A stretch of DNA of 64,000 nucleotides. It comes from Clostridium sp. 12(A) (GTDB taxonomy: Bacteria; Bacillota; Clostridia; Lachnospirales; Lachnospiraceae). Position 1 is the first letter of the stretch. Each line of letters starts with the position of its first letter. Both the position numbers and the translations under genes were made by a program. The stretch is from NCBI GenBank assembly GCA_000526575.1, contig JAGI01000002.1, positions 2,279,501 through 2,343,500 on the forward strand, written 5' to 3'. A model generated the notes under the pieces. That model was not told the DNA's origin and did no database searches. It was given only the letters and a program-made list of their open reading frames with translations. Of the stretch, positions 36,060 to 45,060 are shown piece by piece.

Positions 36060-37667
36060 TCATGAATTTGTTGTGTATGTTCCACTAAATAGTAAATTTG
36101 AGCCTGCAGGTAAATCAACTAACGACGTGAAGTAAATCTCACTATATGTGCTAGTATTTCTAAGAAAACATAAAAGTGTTCTGGACGGTATGGCAGTGTG
36201 GACTACCGTATCAAATTGATCTCGCCTCAGTGGGTAACCGGCAATTAAATATGGTTTATTTGCATTCAAAGTTACTGTAGTTGTAATATTTGTCTGAATA
36301 TTAATTTGGGAGGGTCCATTAATATTTCCATTTCTATAATACCCACTATTAATATTTCCCCATGGACAATATAAACCAGAAATAGTTAGATTAGATATTT
36401 GAGTGCCATTTTGCTGTAAAAACACCCCACCATATTCTGAATAAAATTGCCATGCCCCGGTAGGCTGATTTCCCATTAGGGTAACAGTAGAACCACTGAG
36501 TGATGCAATTCCATTATCTGTAGCAGCTGACCCAATATACCAACTTGCAGAGTGTATTCTACAAAAGTAACTTGCAATTACACCCCACTTTTTATTATTT
36601 ACCCTGCAGGCATCTATTCTAGCATTACAAGATTCAAAATGAAAGCCAGCATACTGACTGTCACCTAATGCTTGGCAATACCATAATACTAGATTGGAAC
36701 AATCAATTCCTATGAAAGAATGATTACTTGTTTGTGTAAAATTGATTCCTGCTATTATTATTCTAGCAGTTGAACTTATACAGGTAATAGTATCTATATT
36801 ACACGAGATATTTAAAGATTCCCAATTATTAGCGCGTGTAATATGAAGCATTCCACTATGAAAATTAGATATATTAACAGCCTCATTATAGGTACCATCG
36901 GCTATCCTGACAGTTGCACTATGACCGCCTAAATCCTTTGGAATATTATTTAACGCGCTTTTTATCGTCTTATAAGGATTAGAGCTTGTACCATCACCAG
37001 TGATATCAGAACCATTATTATCTACGTACACAAACATATCATTATTAAGTGGCTTCGTATCCTTAATATACTTTTTAACTTTCCCCATAAAAACCTTTGT
37101 TGAATCCCCAACCTCCGGAACCGGATACTTTGCATCAATCATCTCCAGTGTTTCAATCACAGTCTCTGAAATATCTCCACCCGTGGCATCCACCCTTTCC
37201 ATCACATCCTGAATCGTAGCCGTCCCAGAAGGGACAACTTCAATATTAATTTCAGCCGCATCCTGTACTACATTCTGAATATTATAGATATACGAAGTAG
37301 AAGCCACACCATTATACTTAGGCATTTCATCCGGTATCACTGCAGTTACAATACAAAATAGAATCTCTTCTTCACCATCTTTAGCATATAGACCAATATT
37401 TTGTATGTAATAAGCAACCTGAATTTCTTCATTGCTAAAAAGCACTCTCGTCTGAATCATATTATTATCTAATACTTTCGTTTCAGGATAATCTAAAATC
37501 TGCTTAACCCCATCCATATCAGTTAGCGCTTTATAATCAGTCCCAACTGGATACTCATAATCCGAAATCTTTGCTTTGGTTATGTTTAATTTCAGTTCTC
37601 CTGCAACCGCTCTGGATATCAGGCTTTCTCCTGCTGCCGTTATAATCGCTTTGTTATACTGTCCCAT
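36060..37667 (-). CDS. phage-type tail fibre with beta-helix receptor-binding domain
   Basis: 535 residues. The first 150 or so match the phage tail-collar fibre N-domain (MGQYNKAIITAAGESLISRA), which attaches fibres to a baseplate. A linker leads to YVDNNGSDITGDGTSSNPYK (about 205-225), the opening of right-handed parallel beta-helix proteins, followed by repeated short Asn/Ile-rich strands to about residue 450, as in tailspikes that bind or cut surface glycans. The 3' part is more AT-rich than the 5' part, which suggests exchange of the binding domain. No chaperone gene follows. It is the last gene of the tail operon. Confidence 0.85.
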   Translation of the reverse strand: MGQYNKAIITAAGESLISRAVAGELKLNITKAKISDYEYPVGTDYKALTDMDGVKQILDYPETKVLDNNMIQTRVLFSNEEIQVAYYIQNIGLYAKDGEEEILFCIVTAVIPDEMPKYNGVASTSYIYNIQNVVQDAAEINIEVVPSGTATIQDVMERVDATGGDISETVIETLEMIDAKYPVPEVGDSTKVFMGKVKKYIKDTKPLNNDMFVYVDNNGSDITGDGTSSNPYKTIKSALNNIPKDLGGHSATVRIADGTYNEAVNISNFHSGMLHITRANNWESLNISCNIDTITCISSTARIIIAGINFTQTSNHSFIGIDCSNLVLWYCQALGDSQYAGFHFESCNARIDACRVNNKKWGVIASYFCRIHSASWYIGSAATDNGIASLSGSTVTLMGNQPTGAWQFYSEYGGVFLQQNGTQISNLTISGLYCPWGNINSGYYRNGNINGPSQINIQTNITTTVTLNANKPYLIAGYPLRRDQFDTVVHTAIPSRTLLCFLRNTSTYSEIYFTSLVDLPAGSNLLFSGTYTTNS

Positions 37668-37676
37668 TTTACCTCC

Positions 37677-38198
37677 TTAAATTGTTGTTATCTTCGTGCT
37701 GCTCACCGTAGTCCCTATGTAATAACCGCCTCTCATATCCTTTTTCACTTCCTGGCTTGCCAGGATCTTAATATGGGCCGGAATTATATCCCACAGCAGA
37801 TCATAAAGGAGATTCAATGTACCGTACCGATCAGATGTAACCTTAATTGTCAGCAAATAAGTTTTGCTATTCACTGACAAAACATACCCATCTGCTCCAA
37901 AAAGTTCTGCCAAACGATTTTTAAGAAATCCGATTGTAAATGGAACTACCGTATTATATCTTTGCAAGATTCTGCTTCTTCTGTATTCTAACGTTTCTCC
38001 CTGATAAGAAATTCCAAAGCGCTTCTCGTAAAGAAGAATCGTATTCTCATCAGCCGTCTGTATAAAGCAATTATCTCGAACAGACCGAATACTGTCTTCC
38101 ACTGCTTCCAGCTCCACCTCTTCTGTATCCAAGAGCTGGTTGAATTCCAGAATATTTTTAAACCACTCCGGTAGCAGCATTTTTAGATCAACCGCCAT
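37677..38198 (-). CDS. baseplate protein, XkdU/YmfQ (DUF2313) type
   Basis: 173 residues. The family signature is LLPEWFKNILEFNQLLDTEE near the start, then LLYEKRFGISYQGETLEYRR. In PBSX and Mu-like phages this protein (XkdU, gp48) links the baseplate wedge to the fibre. It overlaps the upstream baseplate J gene by 11 bases and lies 9 bases before the fibre gene, the canonical place. Confidence 0.82.
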   Translation of the reverse strand: MAVDLKMLLPEWFKNILEFNQLLDTEEVELEAVEDSIRSVRDNCFIQTADENTILLYEKRFGISYQGETLEYRRSRILQRYNTVVPFTIGFLKNRLAELFGADGYVLSVNSKTYLLTIKVTSDRYGTLNLLYDLLWDIIPAHIKILASQEVKKDMRGGYYIGTTVSSTKITTI

Positions 38199-39336
38199 TG
38201 ATTGTCACCGCCCCCAAAACTGGCACCTGCTGCTCAGTAGAAGTCTCTACGCACACTACATCAGATGCGATTCCATTAATAGTTACATCCGTCACATTGA
38301 CAACTTCAGGAATAGTTAGAATTGCGTATATCACCCTGGACACATAGACTATCACTGCATACTCTAGCTTTTGACTTTTCAGCACGGTACCCCAGGATTG
38401 CCGAACAGATTCTAAGTATTCTTCTATCTTGTCCATAATCTGGTTTTTATAGGCTGTCTCTCCGTTTTGAATACTGGATAAAAATTGAACGGTGAGAGAA
38501 AAATCAAGCTTCAGTTCTTTACCAGTTCCAATGGTAACGGCTGCTCCAATAGGGGCCATTCCATAACCATTGGGGGATGGTTCTAAATCATCTCCTTCCA
38601 GAGGGCAAATCGCATTTTGCACCTTTGTAATAAGAGTATCTCCCGCCGGCTTATAATTTCCGTCAAGAATACTGCACAACACAGTCCCCCCTCCCTGCCA
38701 GGCCGGGTAGATTTGAACGGCTCCAACACCATCAATGGCAAGAATTGCATTTCGGTAGGATGCAATGTTTCCTCCAAACGTGGCAACGTCAAAGGTAGCT
38801 AAGTACCTTTCTCTCAAGGAAGAATCTCCTTCTTCCTCTGTTCCAGCTGAAAGAAGCTCTGTAAGAAGCGCAGATGTAAGACCAGTCACATAATCAATAG
38901 CAACCAACTGACCAGAATAACTATTACCAATCTCACCTGGAGATTCGCATTCCATTCGATAACTATATCCATTATCAGAATGATCAATGGCGTCCATCAC
39001 CTTATAGGTTAAATATCCACTGCCTGTAAGAGCTGAAAATCGGGAGCCAATTGGCACATCTATATTAAAATAACCTTTTTTAACTGCCTTAGTAGCTGCT
39101 TTTCTTTCTATTCCACGCTCTGCTACCAGCATATTGAGCCAATTGCCTCCAGCCGTTTCCGCATAGGCATTTTTCTGCACAGAATCCAGATCAAGATACA
39201 GTCCTTCCAGATGCCAGCTCTCCGGTCCAAGAGCCGTCTGAATCATGGAGCCTTCCCTTTTGTCAATGGTATCTGGTACTCTTTTTAACTGTGATGCCAG
39301 TATATTCGCATACGTTTTATTACTAAAATCAATCAA
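38188..39336 (-). CDS. baseplate J-like wedge protein (XkdT type)
   Basis: 382 residues. The N-terminal half has TIDKREGSMIQTALGPESWH and the AKKGYF/GSRF barrel; VATFGGNIASYRNAILAIDGVGAVQIYP is the conserved baseplate J centre (about 180-207). It is equivalent to P2 gpJ, T4 gp6 and PBSX XkdT, forming the wedge that opens on contraction. Length is normal (about 350-390). The ATG overlaps the stop of the upstream gene by 4 bases. Confidence 0.9.
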   Translation of the reverse strand: MIDFSNKTYANILASQLKRVPDTIDKREGSMIQTALGPESWHLEGLYLDLDSVQKNAYAETAGGNWLNMLVAERGIERKAATKAVKKGYFNIDVPIGSRFSALTGSGYLTYKVMDAIDHSDNGYSYRMECESPGEIGNSYSGQLVAIDYVTGLTSALLTELLSAGTEEEGDSSLRERYLATFDVATFGGNIASYRNAILAIDGVGAVQIYPAWQGGGTVLCSILDGNYKPAGDTLITKVQNAICPLEGDDLEPSPNGYGMAPIGAAVTIGTGKELKLDFSLTVQFLSSIQNGETAYKNQIMDKIEEYLESVRQSWGTVLKSQKLEYAVIVYVSRVIYAILTIPEVVNVTDVTINGIASDVVCVETSTEQQVPVLGAVTINGG

Positions 39337-39737
39337 ATTTCCACCTCCCCGGGGATATTTCCATATACGGTTTTAACCTCAAATGTGCATTTCAGTGTCC
39401 CCTGGTCTGAGGTATCAAATATAAAATCATTCACCGAAAGAATTCGTTTATCAGAAGAAAAAGCCTCTTGAATACGTCTTTTTATCATACTTGCTACATA
39501 TTCCGGAGGCTTACCAATTAGCTTTTTTAATTCCCTGCCAAAATTATACGTATAGATCTGGTTTTGATATCTTTCTGTAGCTAGAATGATTTCTATAGCC
39601 TGTTTCATGGCTTCCAATCCACCGCCTACTTTTTTAATTGTACCGGTACTTTTATCCACAAGATAAGTTTCAGTAGGGTACTCCCTGTTCTCATTTTCAT
39701 AAATAACTGCACTAGCTGAATTTGGTAATGTTGCCAT
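39333..39737 (-). CDS. baseplate protein, XkdS (DUF2634, gp25-like)
   Basis: 134 residues. ETYLVDKSTGTIKKVGGGLEAM near the start and IYTYNFGRELKKLIGKPPEYV in the middle match DUF2634. This is the gp25/GPW-like wedge subunit that seeds sheath assembly in contractile tails. Positioned between the DUF2577 and baseplate J genes as in PBSX. Confidence 0.88.
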   Translation of the reverse strand: MATLPNSASAVIYENENREYPTETYLVDKSTGTIKKVGGGLEAMKQAIEIILATERYQNQIYTYNFGRELKKLIGKPPEYVASMIKRRIQEAFSSDKRILSVNDFIFDTSDQGTLKCTFEVKTVYGNIPGEVEI

Positions 39738-39745
39738 CGTATCAC

Positions 39746-40039
39746 CTACACTTTCGACATTACGATATAATTCTGTCCGGCATTGGCTTTCAATACCAGA
39801 ACCTTGTCTCCTGGTTTAATGCCTGGGTTCAACACAATCTTCTCTCCCTGTACATTAATATCTCTGTATTTTAAATTATCGGTTAGAACAGCCACTGGCT
39901 CCGTCACTATCAATTGAGTCGCCTGAATTTTTAATGTCAATGGAGCTGCTGATACGACAGTAGCGTAACCAGTATCCAAAAGATCCATGGCTTTTACAGT
40001 ATCACTAATAATATACTTAAGTCGCTCTATGAGTTCCAT
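39746..40039 (-). CDS. DUF2577 family baseplate protein (XkdR type)
   Basis: 97 residues, a beta-rich OB-like protein: TGYATVVSAAPLTLKIQATQ and then KIVLNPGIKPGDKVLVLKAN, the usual DUF2577 pattern. In PBSX-like tails it belongs to the central spike or hub assembly. It overlaps the hub gene upstream by 13 bases. Confidence 0.85.
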   Translation of the reverse strand: MELIERLKYIISDTVKAMDLLDTGYATVVSAAPLTLKIQATQLIVTEPVAVLTDNLKYRDINVQGEKIVLNPGIKPGDKVLVLKANAGQNYIVMSKV

Positions 40040-41022
40040 TGGCCCTCCTTATTGATGATTTTTGCATCGACGCTCATGGTATGCTCTCCGTCTGAAAAAG
40101 TATGATTCACTTTATCCAGGAGCAAATAATATCCATTGGAGAGCTCTGGTATTTCCTTTATTTTAAACTTTGCCATTGCTCCTGCTCTGAGCCCTGGTAC
40201 TCCCCCTAAACCACTCACGGATAACGTTTTTAGCACTCGGTCATAATACGCCATCATGATATTTCCCTGCTCATTGATTTGTGCTTCGTTAAGATTATCA
40301 TCTACTTTGTCATACTTCTGCAGGAGTCCCCATTTTTTAATTGTTGTATGGTCATTGAATATATAGGTATCTCCCTGGCCCGTCTCTTTATTGGACCGGA
40401 CCAGCTTTACCTGATTATAAGTGTCTGAATCTATATCAGACTTATAAGAATAGTCTGTAATGATGCTGCCATTGCCAATTAATATATCAGACATCATATT
40501 CTTAGCCTCTTTTAGAGACAGCTTACCAAAATCATCATAAAAAACAAATGTTTTGCCAGTACTGTTCTGAGTTACCATGAGAGCGTATTCAATTATATCC
40601 AGGCACTCTGTATTTTCCTTTGTCAGATAGGGAATCCCTTGTCCGGTATCTTCTATTTCTCCTACTTGAAGCTGCATATCGCCTGCAATCTGACTTATTA
40701 TTTCTCCCAGCTTTTTATTGTTGAAACTATAACTGGATTTCGCTTTTAAATAACGGAGCTGGTCATAGGCGGTGACTGAAACCTCGCCAGAGCGACTCTG
40801 TTCTATAATAAAAACGAATCCCAGAAAAATTTCTTTTCCATCAACATAAAATAGTACTTTAGCACCCTCTGTCAGATTAATTGGCTTATCCTGAAGAAAC
40901 GTAAATGTAAGCTTGCCTGCACTTCCACCTCTGTTTGTGGTATAAGTTACCTTCTGTGTAATGGGGGCATAATCGTACAAGGAATATGACTCATCATCAT
41001 AAATTAAAAGTTTGTAGCTCAT
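40027..41022 (-). CDS. tail hub protein (XkdQ type, gp27/gpD-like)
   Basis: 331 residues. The first 100 residues form the beta-barrel of hub proteins (VTYTTNRGGSAGKLTFTF; KVLFYVDGKEIFLGFVFI). The rest matches XkdQ, ending in a fold for the needle base (HTFSDGEHTMSVDAKII). It forms the ring between tube and spike. Translationally coupled to the XkdP-like gene upstream (4-base overlap). No lysozyme domain is visible. Confidence 0.85.
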   Translation of the reverse strand: MSYKLLIYDDESYSLYDYAPITQKVTYTTNRGGSAGKLTFTFLQDKPINLTEGAKVLFYVDGKEIFLGFVFIIEQSRSGEVSVTAYDQLRYLKAKSSYSFNNKKLGEIISQIAGDMQLQVGEIEDTGQGIPYLTKENTECLDIIEYALMVTQNSTGKTFVFYDDFGKLSLKEAKNMMSDILIGNGSIITDYSYKSDIDSDTYNQVKLVRSNKETGQGDTYIFNDHTTIKKWGLLQKYDKVDDNLNEAQINEQGNIMMAYYDRVLKTLSVSGLGGVPGLRAGAMAKFKIKEIPELSNGYYLLLDKVNHTFSDGEHTMSVDAKIINKEGQWNS

Positions 41023-41744
41023 CCTGTCACCTGCAATTGATCTGCTTTCACCCAGCCACGACTGCCGCCTATTAATATGGGATAGGCCCTGGAAGCATCC
41101 GGAACGATTCTCGAAACGGTAGTCGCCAAATTGTTGGCGGTTCCAGTTGGTTTATCTCCATAACTGCTGCTAAAATATGTACCATTTGCAATAACGGAAG
41201 CACCTACTCTAAGTTCTGGAACAGCAGATGCAGAACGTTCCTGATCTTCTGGTTGAGTAGTTCCATTTGCCGGTTGTTCTGCCGGAGGAAGTGTTATCCT
41301 GATTGGCGCGTAGTTCCGATATTCTTTAAACTTGATTTTATAATAGATATCTCCAGCTTCCCCTCCTTTTTCTGTTGTCTCAAAGCTGTCAATTACCGCA
41401 CTGATGTTTGTATCATACATGCGGCTTCCCCTTGCATCGTACCGGCTGATTACAATATCACATACTTCCTTGTTATCCCGGGCATCCAGTATTGCCTCCA
41501 CGAGATCACCTGGTTCGGTCCAGTCGTGCCCGCACATAAGTGGATCATCGCTATCACCAGGGAAATAGGATTCCCAGGACACCTCCATTAAGGAGGGCAG
41601 CCTGGGAACAACAATTTCCCCAATATCTAAAATATCGTACGTCTTATGATCCGCTGGATAAGAAATTGTATATTCTTTCGGGTTAACCGGAAATTCAATT
41701 GTATTGCCACCGATATCTGCAAAAAATTTATACTTATTTCGCAT
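41019..41744 (-). CDS. XkdP-like tail protein with C-terminal SH3-like domain
   Basis: 241 residues. The N-terminal 150 residues match XkdP/gp53-type proteins (FPVNPKEYTISYPADHKTYD; LPSLMEVSWESYFPGDSD). XkdP of PBSX carries a LysM domain at its C-terminus. Here, after a Pro/Gln/Glu linker (about 152-172), the C-terminus is instead a short bacterial SH3-like module, LRVGASVIANGTYF ... GGSRGWVKADQLQ. Such a domain also binds cell wall. It should sit at the baseplate and may help puncture or hold peptidoglycan. Confidence 0.8.
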   Translation of the reverse strand: MRNKYKFFADIGGNTIEFPVNPKEYTISYPADHKTYDILDIGEIVVPRLPSLMEVSWESYFPGDSDDPLMCGHDWTEPGDLVEAILDARDNKEVCDIVISRYDARGSRMYDTNISAVIDSFETTEKGGEAGDIYYKIKFKEYRNYAPIRITLPPAEQPANGTTQPEDQERSASAVPELRVGASVIANGTYFSSSYGDKPTGTANNLATTVSRIVPDASRAYPILIGGSRGWVKADQLQVTG

Positions 41745-41752
41745 GATACCTC

Positions 41753-43993
41753 CTATCCTGTAACAACATTACTGCTTGATGCGTGCTGGACTCCCAACAC
41801 ATTATTTAACACATTAACCATAGCATCAATATCAGAGCCGCCTCCACCGTAATTGTTTTGATTTACAGTCGCATTGGTCTGTGGAACCGTCAGGTTTACC
41901 AAAGCTACGTATTGGCGCTCTGATAAATCTCTAAGGAGTTTAATATTTTCATCAGAAATATTGACATCCTGTTCAATCTTATCTACCTTGCCTACTTTAC
42001 CGACATTTCCAATATCACCCGTTACAGCACCAGCTCCTCCAAGCAGACCGGCAGCGCCAGCAGAAGGCATTTTATCCATTAGGCTATCAAGACTAAAGTT
42101 TGTGTTATCTATTTTGTTTCCAAGAGTAGCACCATATTTGCTCCATTCATCTGCGGTATCCCCAGTATCCAATTTAGTCATGCGTTCTATGGTAAAAGCT
42201 TGTTCCCCAAACTTGTCATCGACCCATTCACTTAACTTCTCCCTAAAGCCTTTTACACCATCAGCCATGTTTGTTTTAAACACAGCATCAATGGCATCTG
42301 CTACGGTTTCTATCTGACTTAATATAGAATCAAATAATCCAAATAAAAGATGAGCAATGGCGGAAGCCGGATCATTCATTACATTGGCAAAAAATTCTGC
42401 AAAGATTGCGATTAAATTCCACAAGTCTGCAACCATGTTATATCCAACGGCATAGATGAAGCCGAACACATAGCCAATTTTTTCTCCTATCTGCTCAAAT
42501 GTGACACCAGCTTGCAATATTCCCATAATTGCTGCTCCTATCAGCAGTCCTACGAGGATAAATGGCATTGCTGCCGCAAGCCAACCTGATGCAGTTAATA
42601 AGCCAGACACTAATCCGATCGTCCCTGCTGCAGCCAAAGCCAAGCCGACCCCTAATAAGATCGGATATATATAGTCCCAATTTTCAACAATCGCATTGGC
42701 TCCAGCAACCAATACATCAACAGCGCCGGAAGCAACATCACCAAGAATTTCAACAGCACCTATAATTCCCTCTATCACCGTCTTACCGGTATCACTGTTT
42801 AAGAACTCACTCATTTTATCCAGGACACCGTCTAAAGAGTGAATGCCAGCATTCTTAATCAGATTCCAGGAATCCGACCAAGTCATAGGCATGTTTTTAA
42901 ACTGGTCATTAATCTGATCCGTAGCACTTAACAAGGCATTTTTTACAACGTCAGCTGTGATAACACCTTTATCCGCCAATCCACTGATTTCTTCTACCGG
43001 CTTACCAAGATAATCTGCAATTGCCTGTATCGCATTAGGAGCACCTTTAAAAACAGTGTTTAATTCTTCTCCACTTATGACGCCTTTTGCCATAGCCTGG
43101 CCAAGCTGTTCGGTAGCGGAACCAATTTCCTCCTGACTGGCTCCTGCCATCTTAAACTGTTTACTTATGTTTTCTGCAACGGCAACCACCTCGTCACTTC
43201 CTGAAAAAGCGTTTCCCGCAGTTTGGCCCAGCTTGGCTACAACATCAGCCGTATCAAGATAGCTGGTTCTGGATCTTTGTGCAGACCGGTAGATTTTTTC
43301 CTGTAGCTGCTCTGTTTCCTGTAAACTGCTATTTGTATTATCATTTCCTTGACCACCTGCATCAATCGAGGGGGGATTAAACCCTTGATTCATAACACTT
43401 AATCGGGCGGTGGAACGTGTCATTTGATCGGATAAGCTAAATAATTCTTTTCCCATCTTAAAGTTAGAAGCTACAGACACCACTTTTTTCAAGGTTGAAA
43501 AGAGGCCTACTGCTGATTTACTGGTTTCTTTCACCTTATTATTATGTTTGTCCTGGGCAGTTGCTGCTTTTGAGGTATTGTCTGCAATTTTAATCAGCTG
43601 CGCTTCCATACGATCAAACCCAGAAGATGAGATTTTGTTAGAGGCTTGTCCAATTTCTCTCATATTTCCAATGACTGCACCAGTCGCTCCTCCAATCGAT
43701 TTGCGCATGGTCATATCCGTTTTGGTCATGGTTTGATCAATCCGTTTCATCTGCTTTACCGCAGAGTTACCAAGATCAAGGAACTTGTTGGACGTTTCTC
43801 CAATTTGTCTTATATTTGCAATAACAGCACCAGTCGCTCCTCCAATGGACCGACGCATGGTCATCTCTGTTTTCACAACTGCATGATCAACACGCTTCAT
43901 CTGATTAACAGCGGCATTCCCAAGCTCAAGGAACTTGGAAAAAGACTCGCTGAATTGATCACTTACTGCTAAGCTTTCTTTTATCTCTCCCAT
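41753..43993 (-). CDS. tail tape measure protein
   Basis: 746 residues. The N-terminus has two near-identical 50-residue repeats (21-70 and 71-120), then a coiled region. Residues about 225-400 contain the tape-measure core, LGQAMAKGVISGEELNTVFK and VITADVVKNAL. Several hydrophobic segments near 440-540 are typical. It sets tail length and is ejected first. By the 1.5 angstrom per residue rule this length would give a tail near 110 nm (estimate). ATG follows GGAGGAACC, whose bases overlap the stop of the small upstream frame. Confidence 0.92.
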   Translation of the reverse strand: MGEIKESLAVSDQFSESFSKFLELGNAAVNQMKRVDHAVVKTEMTMRRSIGGATGAVIANIRQIGETSNKFLDLGNSAVKQMKRIDQTMTKTDMTMRKSIGGATGAVIGNMREIGQASNKISSSGFDRMEAQLIKIADNTSKAATAQDKHNNKVKETSKSAVGLFSTLKKVVSVASNFKMGKELFSLSDQMTRSTARLSVMNQGFNPPSIDAGGQGNDNTNSSLQETEQLQEKIYRSAQRSRTSYLDTADVVAKLGQTAGNAFSGSDEVVAVAENISKQFKMAGASQEEIGSATEQLGQAMAKGVISGEELNTVFKGAPNAIQAIADYLGKPVEEISGLADKGVITADVVKNALLSATDQINDQFKNMPMTWSDSWNLIKNAGIHSLDGVLDKMSEFLNSDTGKTVIEGIIGAVEILGDVASGAVDVLVAGANAIVENWDYIYPILLGVGLALAAAGTIGLVSGLLTASGWLAAAMPFILVGLLIGAAIMGILQAGVTFEQIGEKIGYVFGFIYAVGYNMVADLWNLIAIFAEFFANVMNDPASAIAHLLFGLFDSILSQIETVADAIDAVFKTNMADGVKGFREKLSEWVDDKFGEQAFTIERMTKLDTGDTADEWSKYGATLGNKIDNTNFSLDSLMDKMPSAGAAGLLGGAGAVTGDIGNVGKVGKVDKIEQDVNISDENIKLLRDLSERQYVALVNLTVPQTNATVNQNNYGGGGSDIDAMVNVLNNVLGVQHASSSNVVTG
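43634..43933 (-). repeat. 150-bp tandem repeat within the tape measure gene
   Basis: Two 50-codon units, amino acids 21-70 and 71-120. Both run FLxLGN-AV-QMKR-D, then TMR-SIGGATGAVI-N, and end in a SNK triplet. Differences are mostly conservative (V/I, R/K). The register is exact, so the duplication kept the frame. Confidence 0.9.
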
Positions 43994-44002
43994 GGTTCCT
44001 CC

Positions 44003-44140
44003 TTACTTTTGGGGCCGACTTTTAATTTCTTTGACTGCCATCTGATACATAAGTATCTTTTCTTTTTCTGGAAGATCCGCAATCTCCCCGGGGAAGCGGC
44101 CGTGGTTAACTAACATATAGTAAGCAAGCTGCACGTCCAT
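44003..44140 (-). CDS. tail assembly chaperone frameshift extension (T part)
   Basis: 45 residues if read from its own ATG (MDVQLAYYMLVNHGRFPGEI), but it lies in the -1 frame relative to the upstream chaperone, with no stop between the slippery site at 44158 and this ATG. A ribosome slipping back one base at A-AAA-AAC would read LLNGGD and then this frame. The fusion would be about 188 residues long. This is the layout of lambda gpG/gpGT. It lies directly before the tape measure gene, as in almost all long-tailed phages. Confidence 0.75.
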   Translation of the reverse strand: MDVQLAYYMLVNHGRFPGEIADLPEKEKILMYQMAVKEIKSRPQK

Positions 44141-44151
44141 GTCTCCCCCGT

Positions 44152-44568
44152 TTAAGAGTTTTTTGCTTCTTCCAGCTTATCTTCCGCATCCTTCATTCCG
44201 TTTAATTCCAGAATCGCTTCTGACAGACGATTATACTCTCCGATACTCAGCATCTGAGATGGCACATCCAAAGGATCTTCTGTTCCATAATAGTTGCACA
44301 TTTCCTGTGCGCTGAAATCTGGTTCCTGAACACATGCAAGAACGAGTCTCTTTGTATACAGCAGGTTATCCAGCTTCTCAACAGGTGAACCATTGACATT
44401 AACTGTTTTTCTGCTCATACGTGCCAGTTTCTCATTTTCTTTCTGAGTAATTGCTTTAATCACAAATGGAACTGCGTTTCCTTCCTCATCTTTAAAACGA
44501 TTGGATACAACGACTTCCTTGGTTACACCTGCCATGACTGGCTGTAAAAATGCTTTTAATGCACTCAT
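44152..44568 (-). CDS. tail assembly chaperone (XkdN type, G part)
   Basis: 138 residues. MSALKAFLQPVMAGVTKEVV at the start, LYTKRLVLACVQEPDFSAQE in the middle and a Glu/Lys-rich end match XkdN. It keeps the tape measure protein soluble and recruits tube subunits. It ends GCA AAA AAC TCT TAA; the heptamer A-AAA-AAC two codons before the stop is a canonical -1 frameshift site. Start after AGGAGA; 9 bases after the tube gene. Confidence 0.85.
   Translation of the reverse strand: MSALKAFLQPVMAGVTKEVVVSNRFKDEEGNAVPFVIKAITQKENEKLARMSRKTVNVNGSPVEKLDNLLYTKRLVLACVQEPDFSAQEMCNYYGTEDPLDVPSQMLSIGEYNRLSEAILELNGMKDAEDKLEEAKNS
44158..44164 (-). promoter_or_regulatory. programmed -1 ribosomal frameshift heptamer
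   Basis: A AAA AAC in the zero frame of the chaperone, codons 136-137. It obeys X-XXY-YYZ. A -1 slip leads with no stop into the 45-codon frame that ends at 44003. A GGGGGAG stretch lies 9-15 bases downstream; no strong pseudoknot is obvious by eye. Confidence 0.75.
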
Positions 44569-44576
44569 AATCTCTC

Positions 44577-45047
44577 CTATTCTCCCAACTGAGTCGGGGC
44601 TGTAAATGCGTTAAGGATTTCAACATTTGTGAAACTAAATGTAATATCCATGGTTAAAAATTCTGTATCCGCGTCCAGAATAGCAATTGGAAGCTTCTGC
44701 AGCTTCACGTTATATAAAGCTACTGTCTGAGACCCAATGGTGCTTCCTTCGTCTTCATTTGTGATCTGGAATGTGAAGTACGGAAGCTTTCCTGTCTTTA
44801 AATAAGTCTTTAACATATTTAAGAATTCCGGTGTTCCGTAATAAACAGTTGCTGATCCGGTAAGGGACACACCAGAAGTTTTTTTCTGTACAAGATTGGT
44901 ACCTACCACCTTAAAATCTGATTCCTGAAATTCTGCATCCGCCTGGAATTTCTTTAAGCCAAACATTTCTACGTTACGGCCATCAATCACGGCAAAAGCA
45001 CGACCAGCCTTTCCGTTTAACGCATCACGCTCTAATAAAAATGACAT
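44577..45047 (-). CDS. tail tube protein (XkdM type)
   Basis: 156 residues, DUF2001/XkdM family. LNGKAGRAFAVIDGRNVEMF near the start, LTGSATVYYGTPEFLNMLKTY in the centre and a beta-rich C-terminus. It polymerises into the inner tube of a contractile tail. Lies between the sheath and chaperone genes as in PBSX. Start ATG after AAAAGGAGG. Confidence 0.92.
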   Translation of the reverse strand: MSFLLERDALNGKAGRAFAVIDGRNVEMFGLKKFQADAEFQESDFKVVGTNLVQKKTSGVSLTGSATVYYGTPEFLNMLKTYLKTGKLPYFTFQITNEDEGSTIGSQTVALYNVKLQKLPIAILDADTEFLTMDITFSFTNVEILNAFTAPTQLGE

Positions 45048-45060
45048 ACTCTACCTCCTT

